Source of the DNA: Sphingomonadaceae bacterium 3R27E2-A
GTDB taxonomy: Bacteria; Pseudomonadota; Alphaproteobacteria; Sphingomonadales; Sphingomonadaceae
DNA: 47,541 nucleotides
Direction: 5' to 3'
Assembly (NCBI GenBank): GCA_005503165.1
Contig: SCNT01000035.1
Span: 1-47,541 of the forward strand
Under the pieces are notes generated by a model. It was not told where the DNA came from and searched no databases. It saw only the letters and a program-made list of their open reading frames with translations. The translations under genes and the position numbers were made by a program. Within the stretch, counting starts at the first letter, position 1, and the number at the start of each line of letters is the position of its first letter. This document shows positions 8,558 to 18,348 of this stretch, piece after piece.

Positions 8558-10345
8558 CTATTCGAAATCCTCGCCCACCGGCTTGCCATCGACGAACACC
8601 TGCCGCCGCTGGACCGGCCGCACCTCGATGGTCGCTTTCTCGACCTCGTCGACCGTCGGCCCCTGTGCGACCGCGCCGGGCGAGAAGCCCTGATAATCCT
8701 CCTCCCAGGCGCGGGTCTTCGCATCGCGCGCGAAGAGCACGACATTATTGCCCTTGCCGATCACGACCATCTGGTCGGGGGCCAGCACATAGGCCGCGCA
8801 CGGCGCCGCTCGGCACTGCCCGCGCGCGTCGATCGCCTGATAGGCATCGTCGGACAGTAGCTGTCCCGTGGGCAGCACACGCACCTTGTCGCGGATCGGC
8901 TTGGCGCCAAAGCTTACCTCCGCGGCATCGACCGGCTCGCCCGCGATGTTCAGGTCCCAGCGGTTCTTCGTCGCCAGCGCCCATTTGGCGAGGTCGGCCT
9001 TCGCCTTGTCGGGCGATTTGGCGATGTCGGCCAGCGCCGCGCGCCCGCTCGGCCCGAAATCGAACGCCATCGCTGCCCAGTCGAATTTCTCGACCTTCAC
9101 CGCGCCGGATTTCAGCCGCGCCAGTTGGTCGCGCGTCGAGATCGCGCCGAAATCCATCACCGGCAGCGCGAGGAGCAAGGCGAGCAGCATCAACCCGATC
9201 GCCAGTTTCTGCTGGAGCGGCCGCAGCAGATCGTCGAAATCGAGCCGCCCGCGCACCACCGCCCACAACCCCGCCGCGCCATAGGCGAGCGCGACCATCG
9301 CCGCGACAGCGCCCCACAGCCGCTCGGGCGTCCAGCCGTACTGGATCACGCGCAGGTGCATCGAATAAAAGGCGATCACCGCGAGCGGCAGCACCGCCGC
9401 TACCAGCACCGCCGCCGCGCCGTGGAGCAGGCGGTTGCCCGACCTTTCCTCGCGCCCGTTGCCGATCACCGCATTGGCGAGCAGCACCGCAAAGGCCGCC
9501 GCCGCCATCATCAGCGCCGCGGTCGAAAAGCCCGAATCCCACAGCGGCGTCAGCCCCGTGCCGAGCAGCGACAGCAGGAACAGCACGACCGCGACCGCCA
9601 GCACCGGCGCGAGCACCGCGAGCACGATCATCACCAGTTTCTGCAGCGTCGCGACCAGCTTGTCGCGCTCGCGCAGCAGGCCCACGGCACCGCCGAACGC
9701 CGAACCCGCGAGCATCCACGGGAACCAGCCGGTCTCGAACATCTCCATGACCAGCTTGATTCCGATGAGCTCGAACATCGACCCGATCAGCAGCACGAGC
9801 AGGAAGCTCAGCCCGGTGAAGGCCAGCCCCGCCGCGCCGATCACAGCGTCGGTCCAGGCGTGGCTGTGCAGCCGCTCGTACGGCATCGTCCACAATTTCC
9901 AGAAACGCCAGTCGGGCGCGACGTCGCGCCGCGTCTGGAACAAGGGCGTCGCGATCAGCACCGCGAGCAGCCCCGACCAGAAGGGCCATTCGAACATCGA
10001 CGCATTGAAATTATAGCCCGCCGAGGTCCACACGATCAGCGCGATCACCGCGCCCCAGCCCAGCGCGAACCCCAGCGCCCAATGCCAGCGCCGGTGCTCG
10101 ACCCCGAGCACGAAGACGAGCGTCGCCACCGTGACGAACGCCGCGAAGGCATTGCGCCCCGGATCGAGGTCCGGCGCGTACCGCCAGTCGAGCGTCAGGT
10201 GAAAGACGAGCCCCGCGGCGGCGCAGATCGCCGCCATGATCCACGGGCGGAGCGGCCAGGGTGCGTCGCTTTCGTCGAGGCGTGACGAGGACGGGGGCGA
10301 CTCGGGGGCGTGCGGGCTTGCGGGCGCGTCGATCATGTCCCACAT
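8558..10345 (-). CDS. DUF4153 multi-pass membrane protein
   Basis: The product of about 595 aa has roughly ten or more hydrophobic segments from PWIMAAICAAAGLVF onward, ending near LAIGLMLLALLLALPVMDFGAIS. A soluble C-terminal domain of about 190 residues follows (STRDQLARLKSGAVKVEKFD to the end). The layout and sequence style match DUF4153, a family of bacterial inner-membrane proteins of unknown function. ATG at 10345 (MWDMIDAPASPH) or the ATG three codons later (10336) is the likely start; an upstream extension to 10426 is antisense to the neighbouring gene. It is divergent from the DUF3089 gene with about 70 nt between them. The C-terminal domain has two cysteines (GQCRAAPCAAY). Confidence 0.85.
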   Translation of the reverse strand: MWDMIDAPASPHAPESPPSSSRLDESDAPWPLRPWIMAAICAAAGLVFHLTLDWRYAPDLDPGRNAFAAFVTVATLVFVLGVEHRRWHWALGFALGWGAVIALIVWTSAGYNFNASMFEWPFWSGLLAVLIATPLFQTRRDVAPDWRFWKLWTMPYERLHSHAWTDAVIGAAGLAFTGLSFLLVLLIGSMFELIGIKLVMEMFETGWFPWMLAGSAFGGAVGLLRERDKLVATLQKLVMIVLAVLAPVLAVAVVLFLLSLLGTGLTPLWDSGFSTAALMMAAAAFAVLLANAVIGNGREERSGNRLLHGAAAVLVAAVLPLAVIAFYSMHLRVIQYGWTPERLWGAVAAMVALAYGAAGLWAVVRGRLDFDDLLRPLQQKLAIGLMLLALLLALPVMDFGAISTRDQLARLKSGAVKVEKFDWAAMAFDFGPSGRAALADIAKSPDKAKADLAKWALATKNRWDLNIAGEPVDAAEVSFGAKPIRDKVRVLPTGQLLSDDAYQAIDARGQCRAAPCAAYVLAPDQMVVIGKGNNVVLFARDAKTRAWEEDYQGFSPGAVAQGPTVDEVEKATIEVRPVQRRQVFVDGKPVGEDFE

Positions 10346-10415
10346 CTGGGCTTGTTTAAGCGGTGCGCGCAAGCCAGATAGCGCACCGCCCTCGCCCGCC
10401 CGCATGGAGCCCGCA

Positions 10416-11732
10416 TTGGCCCGCAAATTTCTCTACCTCATCGCCGTCATCATCTTCCTCATCCTCGGCATCGGCCTCGCCTATCAGCTGGCGCCGGGCT
10501 GGTTTGCGCGTACCGCGCTTGTCCCCAGCACCGAATTCGTCGAGCAGACCGCGGCGGCGCCCAATACCTATGACGATCCCAAGATGTGGTTCGCGCGCCC
10601 GGGGCTCGAGAACGACCCGTCCGACTGGCGCCCGCCCGAGGCCGGCGGCGAAGCCCCCGCCCCCGACAGCGCCGGGGCGGCGACCGACAAGCTGATCCCG
10701 CCGGCCAACGCCGCGACCGAGGCCGCCGCGCCCGGCGGGGCCGAAGCCGCGCCGAGGGGCGACGCCGCGATCTTCTTCGTCCACCCGACCAGCTATTACA
10801 GCCGCTCGAGCTGGAACGCCCCGCTCGACGACCGCGACGCGAACCACCGCGCAACCCTGTTCATGCAGGGCATGGCGAGCGCGTTCGGCGATGCCGGCGA
10901 GGTCTGGGCGCCGCGCTACCGGCAGGCGACGCTCGGTGCCTTCCTCGCCGAGGACCGCGTCACCGCGGGCAAGGCGATCGACGCCGCCTATCGCGACGTC
11001 GAACAGGCCTTCGAGGCCTTCCTCGAGGCCATCCCGAAGGACAAGCCGATCATCCTCGCGGGCCACAGCCAGGGCGCGCTGCACCTCACCACCTTGCTCA
11101 AGAACCGCATCGCGGGCACCCCGCTCGCGAAGCGCATCGTCGCGGCCTATGTCATCGGCTGGCCCGTCAGCCGCGACACCGACATCGCCGGGCTCGGCCT
11201 GCCCGCATGCGAGACTCCCGAGCAGAAGGGCTGTATCCTCAGCTGGGCGAGCTTCGCCGAACCCGCCGACCCGCAGATGGTGCTCGACGCCTATGACGGC
11301 ACCGTCGGCTTCGACGGCCGCCCGCGCCGCGACACGCGCATGCTGTGCACCAATCCGATCACCGGCATCCCCGACACCGCGGCGAAGCGCAGCGACAACC
11401 TCGGCACGCTGAAGCCCGTCGACGGATTCAAGGGGGGCTCGCTGATCGCAGGCAGGATCGGCGCGAAATGCGACGACACGCGCGGGCTGCTGATGATCGG
11501 CGACGCGGACATCGCGAAACATTATGCGCCGAGCTACGTGCTGCCGGGCAATAATTACCATGTCTTCGACATCACCCTCTTCTGGGCGAACGTCCGCGCC
11601 GACGTGCTGCGCCGCCTCGCGACCTACGAGGGCAAGCCCTCGCCCGTCCCGCCCGCGGCCGCGCCGCTGCCGGTGCCGGCTTCTGCCACGACGTCCAAAA
11701 ACGCCACGCCGACCGGGAAGGCCAAGTCCTGA
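10416..11732 (+). CDS. DUF3089 alpha/beta-hydrolase-like protein
   Basis: The product of about 438 aa has an N-terminal membrane anchor (FLYLIAVIIFLILGIGLAYQ) and a hydrolase fold carrying the nucleophile elbow GHSQGA. FFVHPTSYYSRSSWNAPLDD and the C-terminal NYHVFDITLFWANVRADVLRR match DUF3089, an uncharacterised alpha/beta-hydrolase family. A TTG start at 10416 is chosen because GGAG lies six bases upstream and MARKFLYLI follows; the ATG at 10404 has no Shine-Dalgarno sequence. A low-complexity Ala/Pro/Glu linker (GGEAPAPDSAGAATDK) follows the anchor, and the tail is Pro/Ala-rich. The substrate is unknown. It is probably anchored facing the periplasm. Confidence 0.87.
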   Translation: MARKFLYLIAVIIFLILGIGLAYQLAPGWFARTALVPSTEFVEQTAAAPNTYDDPKMWFARPGLENDPSDWRPPEAGGEAPAPDSAGAATDKLIPPANAATEAAAPGGAEAAPRGDAAIFFVHPTSYYSRSSWNAPLDDRDANHRATLFMQGMASAFGDAGEVWAPRYRQATLGAFLAEDRVTAGKAIDAAYRDVEQAFEAFLEAIPKDKPIILAGHSQGALHLTTLLKNRIAGTPLAKRIVAAYVIGWPVSRDTDIAGLGLPACETPEQKGCILSWASFAEPADPQMVLDAYDGTVGFDGRPRRDTRMLCTNPITGIPDTAAKRSDNLGTLKPVDGFKGGSLIAGRIGAKCDDTRGLLMIGDADIAKHYAPSYVLPGNNYHVFDITLFWANVRADVLRRLATYEGKPSPVPPAAAPLPVPASATTSKNATPTGKAKS

Positions 11733-11734
11733 TT

Positions 11735-11814
11735 CCGTTCGTGTCGAGCGAAGTCGAGACACGCCGAACCGTCGCGCGTCCCAGGCGTGTCTCGACTTCG
11801 CTCGACACGAACGG
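11735..11814. repeat. Family-C palindromic repeat
   Basis: CCGTTCGTGTCGAGCGAAGT at the left is the exact inverse of ACTTCGCTCGACACGAACGG at the right, extended inward by CGAGACACGCC/GGCGTGTCTCG. It begins two bases after the DUF3089 stop codon and sits just before ruvX. It could act as a bidirectional transcription barrier. Related copies are at 23511-23638 and 29838-29916. Confidence 0.9.
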
Positions 11815-11830
11815 CTAGGGAGGGCAGATC

Positions 11831-12289
11831 ATGATCACCACTGCCGCCCTCGATTTCGCCGCCGCGCTGCCGAGCGGCGGCCGCCTGATGGGCCTCGACG
11901 TCGGCACCAAGACGATCGGCGTCGCCTTCTGCGATGCGAACTGGAGCTTCGCGACCCCCGACAAGACGATCGTCCGCAAGAAATTCTCGGTCGACCTCGA
12001 AACGCTCAAGGCACTCATCGCCCAGCACCGCATCGCCGGCCTGGTCGTCGGCCTGCCGCTCAACATGGACGGCAGCGACAGCCCGCGCACCCAGTCGACC
12101 CGCGCCTTCGCGCGCAACCTGCTGCCGCTCGGGCTGCCGATCCTGCTCTGGGACGAACGCTGGTCGACCGCCGCGGTCGAGCGCGCGATGATCGACGCCG
12201 ACGTCAGCCGCGCGAAGCGCGCCGAACGCATCGACAGCGCCGCCGCCGCCTTCATCCTGCAGGGCGCGATCGACGCGCTCACGCGATAA
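11831..12289 (+). CDS. ruvX: Putative pre-16S rRNA nuclease / Holliday junction resolvase RuvX (YqgF)
   Basis: The 152-aa product is an RNase H-fold nuclease of the YqgF/RuvX family. These are implicated in processing the 5' end of 16S rRNA and proposed as resolvase-like enzymes. It shows [17 protein letters not shown] with the first acidic residue, [26 protein letters not shown], and the last acidic residue in [12 protein letters not shown]. Length is normal. AGGGAGGGCAG lies upstream of the ATG. It is followed by a family-A repeat and pyrB on the same strand. Confidence 0.94.
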   Translation: MITTAALDFAAALPSGGRLMGLDVGTKTIGVAFCDANWSFATPDKTIVRKKFSVDLETLKALIAQHRIAGLVVGLPLNMDGSDSPRTQSTRAFARNLLPLGLPILLWDERWSTAAVERAMIDADVSRAKRAERIDSAAAAFILQGAIDALTR

Positions 12290-12427
12290 TCCCTGCCGCG
12301 CAGCGATGGGGAGGGGGACCGCGCCCGAAGGGCGTGGTGGAGGGGCGCAACCTCGCACCAAAGCCCCTCCGTCAGCGCTCCGCGCTGCCACCTCCCCATG
12401 GCTTCGCCACAGGGAGGAAGGGAGGAT
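12289..12427. repeat. Family-A palindromic repeat
   Basis: This is a complete copy between ruvX and pyrB. The left arm is of the GGGGGACCGCGCCCGAAGGG type, the right arm of the CCCCTCCGTCAGCGCTCCGC type, so the two arms come from different sub-variants. The left end overlaps the last base of the ruvX stop codon. Confidence 0.87.
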
Positions 12428-12470
12428 CTGCTTGCCCTCTGCGCGCTTCCTGCGTAGAGGCTCGGCTTTA

Positions 12471-13466
12471 ATGACAAGCTTTACCACCCGACCCGCCAGC
12501 GACTATCCGCCCGGCGGCGATGCCTTTCGCCATCGCCACCTGATCGGCATCGCCCAGCTGACCCCATGGGAGATCAGCTACGTCCTCGACGCCGCCGAAG
12601 AATGGGTCGAACTCAACCGCAGCGGGGCCGCGAAGCACGACGACCGGCTCGCGGGGCTGACGATCATCAACGCCTTTTTCGAAAATTCGACGCGCACGCT
12701 CCTCTCCTTCGAGATCGCGGGCAAGCGCCTCGGCGCCGACGTCGTCAACATGCACGCCGCGCAGTCGAGCGTGAAGAAGGGCGAGACGCTGATCGACACC
12801 GCGATGACGCTGAACGCCATGCGCGCCGACGCGATGGTGATCCGCCATGCCAGCTCGGGCGCGGTCCAGCTGATCGCCGACAAGGTCGACTGCCCCGTGC
12901 TCAACGCGGGCGACGGCCGCCACGAGCATCCGACGCAGGCGCTGCTCGACGCGCTCACCATCCGCCGGCGGCTGGGCAAGGTCGAGGGTCTGACCATCGC
13001 GATCTGCGGCGACGTCCTCCACAGCCGCGTTGCGCGCTCGAACATCCTTGCGCTCACCCTGCTCGGCAACGAGGTGCGCATCGTCGCGCCGCCGACGCTC
13101 ACGCCCCCGGCGATGGAGCGCATGCACGTCACGACCTTCGCCGACATGGACGAGGGCATCAAGGATGCCGACGTCGTGATGATGCTCCGCCTCCAGAACG
13201 AGCGCATGGACGGCGCCTATCTGCCCTCGGCGCGCGAATATCACGCGCTCTACGGCCTCACCCCCAAACGCCTCGAAAAGGCGAAGCCCGGCGCGATCGT
13301 CATGCACCCCGGCCCGATGAATCGCGGCGTCGAGATCGACTCCAGCGTCGCCGACGATCCCACGCGCTCGACGATCACCGAGCAGGTCGAAATGGGGGTC
13401 GCGGTGCGCATGGCGTGCCTCGACATTTTGACGCGCCGCAAGCGGGGAGTGCCGGGATGGAACTGA
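12471..13466 (+). CDS. pyrB: Aspartate carbamoyltransferase catalytic subunit
   Basis: This enzyme catalyses the committed step of pyrimidine synthesis: carbamoyl phosphate plus aspartate to carbamoyl aspartate. The 331-aa product has the carbamoyl-phosphate site [29 protein letters not shown] with the incoming-subunit Ser/Lys loop, [12 protein letters not shown], and the aspartate-binding [10 protein letters not shown] and [12 protein letters not shown]. The ATG at 12471 begins [15 protein letters not shown]. It overlaps the following dihydroorotase-like gene by ten bases. That pyrB-pyrC' layout is known from Pseudomonas-type class A ATCase, where the partner is structural. Confidence 0.97.
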   Translation: MTSFTTRPASDYPPGGDAFRHRHLIGIAQLTPWEISYVLDAAEEWVELNRSGAAKHDDRLAGLTIINAFFENSTRTLLSFEIAGKRLGADVVNMHAAQSSVKKGETLIDTAMTLNAMRADAMVIRHASSGAVQLIADKVDCPVLNAGDGRHEHPTQALLDALTIRRRLGKVEGLTIAICGDVLHSRVARSNILALTLLGNEVRIVAPPTLTPPAMERMHVTTFADMDEGIKDADVVMMLRLQNERMDGAYLPSAREYHALYGLTPKRLEKAKPGAIVMHPGPMNRGVEIDSSVADDPTRSTITEQVEMGVAVRMACLDILTRRKRGVPGWN

Positions 13467-14671
13467 GCCCGCTGCTGATCACGAACGCGCGCCTGCTCGG
13501 CGGCGACACCGTCAGCCTGCGCGTCGAGGATGGCCGCATCGCCGCGCTGAACCCGCCCGAAACTCCCGGTTATGCTGAAACCATCGACGCCGGGGGCCAG
13601 TGGCTCGCGCCCGGCATCATCGACCTCGGCGTTTTCGCGACCGACAAGCCCGCGTTCCACTTCGGCGGGATCACGCGCGCCGCGCTGATGCCCGACAGCG
13701 GCCCGCTCGACGGCGCCGGGCTGGTCGAACGCGCCGCGAAGGGCGGCAAGCCCGACCTCTGGGTCCATCCGCTCGCCGCGGCGACCAAGGGCCTCGAGGG
13801 CAAGGAACTCGCCGAAATCGGCCTGATGAAGCAGGCGGGCGCGCGCGCCGTCGCGACCGGCCGCGGCCGCATCGCCGACGCCGGCGTGATGCGCCGCGTG
13901 CTGAGCTACGCCTCTGCGCTCGGCCTCACCGTCATCGCGCATGCCGAGGACGAGGGACTGACGCAGGGCGCGGTCGCGACCGACGGCGAGATGGCGACGC
14001 GCCTCGGCCTCGCTTCGGCCCCCGCGATCGCCGAGGCGATGGCGATTTCTCGCGACCTTTGCCTCGTCGAGGAAACCGGCGCGCCGATCCATTTCCGCCA
14101 GGTCACCACCGCGCGCGGGCTCGACCTGATCCGCGCGGCGAAGGCGAAGCGCCTGCCCGTTACCTGCGGCATCACCCCGGCGCATCTCTTCCTCTCGGAC
14201 ACCGCGATCGGCGATTTCCGCACCTTCGCGCGCCTGTCGCCGCCGCTGCGCAGCGAGGACGACCGCCACGCGTGCCTGGCCGCGATCGCCGACGGCACGA
14301 TCGATATCCTCGCCTCGGGCCACGATCCGCGCGGGCCGGAGGACAAGCGCCTTCCCTTCGCCGAGGCTTTGCCCGGCATGGCGGGCGCCGAGACCCTGCT
14401 TGCGATGGGGCTGCAACTGGTGCGCGACGGCCATGTCACGCCCGCGCGCCTCTTCGACCTGCTCGCCGCCAATCCGGCGAAGCTGCTCGGCGTCGCCGCG
14501 GGGCGGATCGCGCCGGGGCTCGAGGCCGACCTGATTCTGGTCGACGAAGGCACGCCCTGGCAGGTCGATACCAAGAAGATGGCCGCCTGGGCCGGGAACA
14601 CGCCCTTCGACGGCATGCCTGTACAGGGCCGCGCGACGATGATGTGGAAGGGCGGGCTGCGGATTCGTTAG
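13457..14671 (+). CDS. Dihydroorotase-like protein lacking the HxH metal motif (PyrC' type)
   Basis: The 404-aa product has the amidohydrolase fold of type I dihydroorotases ([74 protein letters not shown]). The first metal motif, normally D-x-H-x-H, reads D56-L-G-V-F, so both zinc ligands are gone. The later Asp region reads [12 protein letters not shown] instead of TDHAPH. It is therefore probably catalytically inactive. In Pseudomonas a comparable PyrC' is needed to assemble the ATCase dodecamer, and the ten-base overlap with pyrB fits a structural partner. An active dihydroorotase would have to be encoded elsewhere. Confidence 0.9.
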   Translation: MELSPLLITNARLLGGDTVSLRVEDGRIAALNPPETPGYAETIDAGGQWLAPGIIDLGVFATDKPAFHFGGITRAALMPDSGPLDGAGLVERAAKGGKPDLWVHPLAAATKGLEGKELAEIGLMKQAGARAVATGRGRIADAGVMRRVLSYASALGLTVIAHAEDEGLTQGAVATDGEMATRLGLASAPAIAEAMAISRDLCLVEETGAPIHFRQVTTARGLDLIRAAKAKRLPVTCGITPAHLFLSDTAIGDFRTFARLSPPLRSEDDRHACLAAIADGTIDILASGHDPRGPEDKRLPFAEALPGMAGAETLLAMGLQLVRDGHVTPARLFDLLAANPAKLLGVAAGRIAPGLEADLILVDEGTPWQVDTKKMAAWAGNTPFDGMPVQGRATMMWKGGLRIR

Positions 14672-14690
14672 AGTTTTAGCGGACCTTCTT

Positions 14691-14833
14691 AATCCTCCCT
14701 GCGGCGAAGCCGTGGGGAGGGGGACCGCCGAAGGCGGTGGAGGGGCCGACGACATAAGCTTCGGTTCGAGACCGCCGCCCCTCCACCATGCTTCGCATGG
14801 TCCCCCTCCCCATCGCTGCGCGACAGGGAGGAT
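14691..14833. repeat. Family-A palindromic repeat
   Basis: This complete copy lies between the convergent PyrC'-like and aminotransferase genes. The arms are of the GGGGGACCGCCGAAGGCGGT sub-type on the left; the right arm reads CCATGCTTCGCATGG and then TCCCCCTCCCCATCGCTGCG. Its position between convergent genes suits a two-way terminator, but there is no T-tract. Confidence 0.88.
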
Positions 14834-14872
14834 TGCCATGTCAGCTAGCGCGAAGTCCGGCGTGCCATCTTC

Positions 14873-16189
14873 CTAGCCGATCCCCTCGACCAGCGCCCCC
14901 AGCATCCCGAACATCCGGTCGATCTCGGCCTTCTCGACGATCAGCGGCGGCGACAGCGCGATGATGTCGCCCGTCGCGCGCACCAGCAGGCCGGCATCGA
15001 AGCAGGCATGGAACAGCTCGGTCGCGCGCGCGGTCGGCGCGCCCGGCCGCGGTTCGAGCTCGATCCCCGCGACCAGCCCGATCGTACGGATATCGACGAT
15101 ATGCCGCCGCCCTTTCAGGCTGTGCGCCGCCTCGCCCCAATAAGCCGCGAGGTCCGCGGCGCGGTCGAACAGCCCCTCGCGCGCATAGAGGTCGAGCGTC
15201 GCGAGGCCCGCCGCGCTCGCCAGCGGATGCCCCGAATAGGTATAGCCGTGGAACAGCTCGATCCCGCCCGGAACGCTTTCGATGACGGCATCGTGCAGCC
15301 CGCGCTTCACCGCCACCGCGCCCATCGGCACCGCGGCGTTGGTCAGCCCCTTGGCCAGCGTGATGATGTCGGGGGTCACCCCCCACGCCTCGGCCGCCGT
15401 CGCCGCGCCGACGCGGCCGAAGGCGGTGATCACCTCGTCGAAGATCAGCAAGATGCCGTGCCGGTCGCAGATCTCGCGCAGCCGCTGGAGATAGCCCGCG
15501 GGCGGGATCAGCACCCCGGTCGAGCCCGCCATCGGCTCGACGATCACCGCCGCGATCGTCTCCGCGCCGTGGAGATCGACCAGCCGCTGCAGATCGTCGG
15601 CAAGCTCGGCGCCATGTGGCGGGAAGCCGCGCGCGAAGGCGTTGCCCGCCACCCCATGCGTGTGCCGGATATGGTCGGTGCCCGCGAGGCCGGGACCGAA
15701 GGCGCGGCGGTTGCCCACGATCCCGCCGACCGCGATCCCGCCGAAGCCCGTGCCATGATAGCCGCGCTCGCGCCCGATCAGCCGCGTACGGCCCCCCTGC
15801 CCGCGTGCGCGCTGCACCGCCAGCGCGATTTTCAGCGCGCTATCGACCGATTCGCTGCCGCTGTTGGTGAAGAATATCCGGTCGAGCCCCTCGGGCATGA
15901 TCGCCGCGACGCGGCTCGCGAGTTCGAAAACCAGGGGATGGCCGAGCTGGAAAGTCGGCGCAAAGTCGAGCGTTCTTGCCGCCTTCGCAATCGCTTCGGC
16001 GATCTCCGGGCGGCAATGGCCGGCGTTGCAGCACCACAGCCCGGCGGTCCCGTCGAGGATCTCGCGCCCGTCGGCGCTGCGGTAATACATGCCGCTCGCC
16101 GACACGAGCTGGCGCGGGTTCGCCTTGTAGGCCTTGTTCGCGGTGAAGGGCATCCAGAAGGCCGCCAGCGGATCATTCTCGCCCTGCAT
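14873..16189 (-). CDS. Class-III PLP aminotransferase (omega-amino acid:pyruvate type)
   Basis: The 438-aa product has the class-III aminotransferase order: WMPFTANKAYK at the N-terminus, DGTAGLWCCNAGHCRPEI, FFTNSGSESVDSALKIAL (phosphate-binding), GRERGYHGTGFGGIAVGG, LLIFDEVITAFGRVG with the pyridine-binding Asp, and TLAKGLTNAAVPMGAV with the Schiff-base Lys. These blocks resemble beta-alanine or omega-amino acid:pyruvate transaminases more than ornithine or DAPA enzymes (the DAPA enzyme is encoded at 38828). The exact amino donor cannot be told. The ATG at 16189 follows AGGAGCG. The DUF808 gene lies upstream in the same direction with a 42-nt gap. Confidence 0.9.
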   Translation of the reverse strand: MQGENDPLAAFWMPFTANKAYKANPRQLVSASGMYYRSADGREILDGTAGLWCCNAGHCRPEIAEAIAKAARTLDFAPTFQLGHPLVFELASRVAAIMPEGLDRIFFTNSGSESVDSALKIALAVQRARGQGGRTRLIGRERGYHGTGFGGIAVGGIVGNRRAFGPGLAGTDHIRHTHGVAGNAFARGFPPHGAELADDLQRLVDLHGAETIAAVIVEPMAGSTGVLIPPAGYLQRLREICDRHGILLIFDEVITAFGRVGAATAAEAWGVTPDIITLAKGLTNAAVPMGAVAVKRGLHDAVIESVPGGIELFHGYTYSGHPLASAAGLATLDLYAREGLFDRAADLAAYWGEAAHSLKGRRHIVDIRTIGLVAGIELEPRPGAPTARATELFHACFDAGLLVRATGDIIALSPPLIVEKAEIDRMFGMLGALVEGIG

Positions 16190-16231
16190 GTCGCGCTCCT
16201 AATGCCCCGTTCCTACGGGCAGGGGTTGAAA

Positions 16232-17170
16232 TTAATGCGCCGCCTTCTTGCCCGGCAGCAGGTGCAGCGCGCCCACGATCAGCCCGCCGAGCAGCAGCCC
16301 GAAGAGGCCCGCGCCGCCCGCGTTGATCAGCCATTCCCAGACGCCGGCGCCGGGCAGCCCGCCCGCGACGGCGTGCGCGAAATCGTGCAGGCCGTGGCCG
16401 AGCCCGCCGATATGATATTCGTCGAGCCCGTGGAGCACGATCTGCCCGCCGACCCACAGCATCGCCGCGGTGCCGATGAAGGCGAGCGCCGCGAGCAGCT
16501 TCGGCATGAAGGCGACCAGCCCGCGCCCGATCGCGCGGCCTGCGGCGGCCTTGCCCCGGCTCATGTGCAGCCCGATGTCGTCCATCTTCACGATCAGCCC
16601 GACGACGCCGTAAACCGCGACGGTGATCGCCAGCGCGACGACGGCGAGCGTCGCGGCGCGCATGCCCAGCGGCTCGTCGAGCACTTCGTTGAGCGCGATC
16701 ACCATGATTTCGGCCGAAAGGATGAAGTCGGTGCGGATCGCGCCCTTCACCATCATTTCTTCATGATCCTTGTCGGCGACGAGCGCGGCGTCCTCAGCGA
16801 GCGAGGTCTTGTCCTTCTGCAGCGAGTGCAGCACCTTTTCGGCGCCCTCGAAGCAGAGATAGGCGCCGCCGACCATCAGCAGCGGCGTGATCGCCCATTG
16901 CGCGAGCGTCGAGAGCGCCAGCAGCACCGGCAGGATCAGCACGATCTTGTTGAAGATCGACCCCTTGGCGATGCGCCAGATGATCGGCAGTTCGCGGTCG
17001 GGGGTAAAGCCCGTCAGGTAACGCGGGGTCACCGCGGTATCGTCGACGACGACGCCGGCCGCCTTCACCCCCGCCTTCGACGCCGCAGCGCCGATATCGT
17101 CGATGCTCGCCGCCGCCACCTTGGCGATGGTCGCCACATCGTCGAGCAGCGCGAAAAGTCCTGAAGGCAT
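16232..17170 (-). CDS. DUF808 (YedI-type) inner-membrane protein
   Basis: The 312-aa product matches the DUF808/YedI family: PSGLFALLDDVATIAKVAA at the N-terminus, DDTAVTPRYLTGFTPDRELPIIWRIAKGS, then about six hydrophobic segments, with the conserved soluble loop YLCFEGAEKVLHSLQ and KGAIRTDFILSAEIMVIAL. The function of the family is unknown. The C-terminal GKKAAH is cytoplasmic by the positive-inside rule. It lies between the aminotransferase and glk on the same strand; gaps of 42 and 76 nt permit but do not prove an operon. Confidence 0.92.
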   Translation of the reverse strand: MPSGLFALLDDVATIAKVAAASIDDIGAAASKAGVKAAGVVVDDTAVTPRYLTGFTPDRELPIIWRIAKGSIFNKIVLILPVLLALSTLAQWAITPLLMVGGAYLCFEGAEKVLHSLQKDKTSLAEDAALVADKDHEEMMVKGAIRTDFILSAEIMVIALNEVLDEPLGMRAATLAVVALAITVAVYGVVGLIVKMDDIGLHMSRGKAAAGRAIGRGLVAFMPKLLAALAFIGTAAMLWVGGQIVLHGLDEYHIGGLGHGLHDFAHAVAGGLPGAGVWEWLINAGGAGLFGLLLGGLIVGALHLLPGKKAAH

Positions 17171-17246
17171 GTGCTTGTGATCCCGGTTGCGATTTGGTCC
17201 GCTGTATCGGGGCTAAGCGCGCCGCGAAAGAGGATGTTGCATGGCG

Positions 17247-18218
17247 TCAGGGATAAAGGCGCGCATAGGCCGCCGCGGCGCCGAACAGTCCGGGCTGCGG
17301 ATGCGTGATCAGCTTGACCGGCAATGCGCTCATGAAGCCCTCGAAGCGCCCCTTTTCGACGAAGCGTTCAGGAAAGCCCGATTTGACCAGGCTGTCCTTG
17401 ATGCGAAGGCCCAGCCCGCCGGCGATCACCACCCCGCTCGCGCCCTGCGCCAGCGCGAGGTCGCCCGCCACGCTGCCGAGCGAGAGGCAGAAGCGGTCGA
17501 CCGCCGCGGCGGCGAGGCTGTCGGCGCCGCTGGTCCCGTTGGCCCAGATCGTGCGGTCGTCGAGCGGGGTCACCGCGCGTCCCTCCATCGCCGCGAGCGT
17601 CTCGTAGATGTCGACGATCCCGGGTCCCGAGACGATGCGCTCGATCGACACGCGGCGGTGACGCTTGCGCAGCCGCGCGAGGATCGCATCCTCGATGCTG
17701 TCGAGCGGCGCGAAGTCGATATGCCCGCCCTCGGTCGCCTGGACGCGATAGTCGGTCCCGTCGCGCCAGATATGCGCGACGCCCAGCCCGGTCCCCGGCC
17801 CGATCACGCTGATCGTGCCGCTCTCGGGCAGCGCCGCATCGGGTCCGCAGAGCGTCTCGAAATAGGAAGCGTCGGCCTGCGCCACGGCATGCCCGACCGC
17901 CTCGAAATCATTGACCAGCACCCAGCGGTCGACGCCCAGTTTCTCGCCGACCAGCGCGGGCCTGATGATCCATGGATTGTTCGTGAAGCGAATGATCTCG
18001 CCGCGCGTCGGCCCCGCGATCGCGATCGCCACCCCGCGCGGCAGGCTGCCGCCCTGTCGCTGCGCAAAATCCTCCCATGCCGTCTGGAAGCTCGCATGAT
18101 CCTTGGTGTGCAGCGTCACCGCGTCGCCGAGCGCGGTGCAGCGGCCGCCGGCCACCTCGGCGATCGCGAAGCGCGCATGCGTGCCGCCGATGTCGACGGT
18201 GACGATCTTCTCGCTCAT
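17247..18218 (-). CDS. glk: Glucokinase
   Basis: This enzyme phosphorylates glucose with ATP in the cytoplasm. The 323-aa product has the ATP-binding VTVDIGGTHARFAIAE, the sugar-binding VLVNDFEAVGHAV, GPGTGLGVAHIW, the ATEGGHIDFAPLD block typical of the E. coli-type Glk family (ROK-unlike, no Zn-binding Cys cluster), and the C-terminal GVVIAGGLGLRI. The ATG at 18218 begins MSEKIVTVDIGG behind AGGGAGA. In sphingomonads glucose usually enters the Entner-Doudoroff pathway, which this enzyme would feed. Confidence 0.95.
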   Translation of the reverse strand: MSEKIVTVDIGGTHARFAIAEVAGGRCTALGDAVTLHTKDHASFQTAWEDFAQRQGGSLPRGVAIAIAGPTRGEIIRFTNNPWIIRPALVGEKLGVDRWVLVNDFEAVGHAVAQADASYFETLCGPDAALPESGTISVIGPGTGLGVAHIWRDGTDYRVQATEGGHIDFAPLDSIEDAILARLRKRHRRVSIERIVSGPGIVDIYETLAAMEGRAVTPLDDRTIWANGTSGADSLAAAAVDRFCLSLGSVAGDLALAQGASGVVIAGGLGLRIKDSLVKSGFPERFVEKGRFEGFMSALPVKLITHPQPGLFGAAAAYARLYP

Positions 18219-18331
18219 ATCTCTCCCTTGCGCGCCCGCGCTGTCCCTGACGCCAGACTGGCCGAGCGCCTCGCGGCTGGCAACCAGGCATAGCTATGCG
18301 CGGGCTTGCGGGGCGCGCCGAGTTGCGCTAT

Positions 18332-18348
18332 TTGCGACTCATTCGCAA
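18332..18348. promoter_or_regulatory. Fur-box-like inverted repeat
   Basis: TTGCGA (18332-18337) and TCGCAA (18343-18348) flank CTCAT, giving a 17-bp inverted repeat three bases before the AGGAGA Shine-Dalgarno sequence of the methyltransferase. The sequence resembles iron-responsive Fur sites with TGC/GCA arms. A bound repressor here would block transcription or initiation. The identification is inference from pattern only. Confidence 0.4.
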
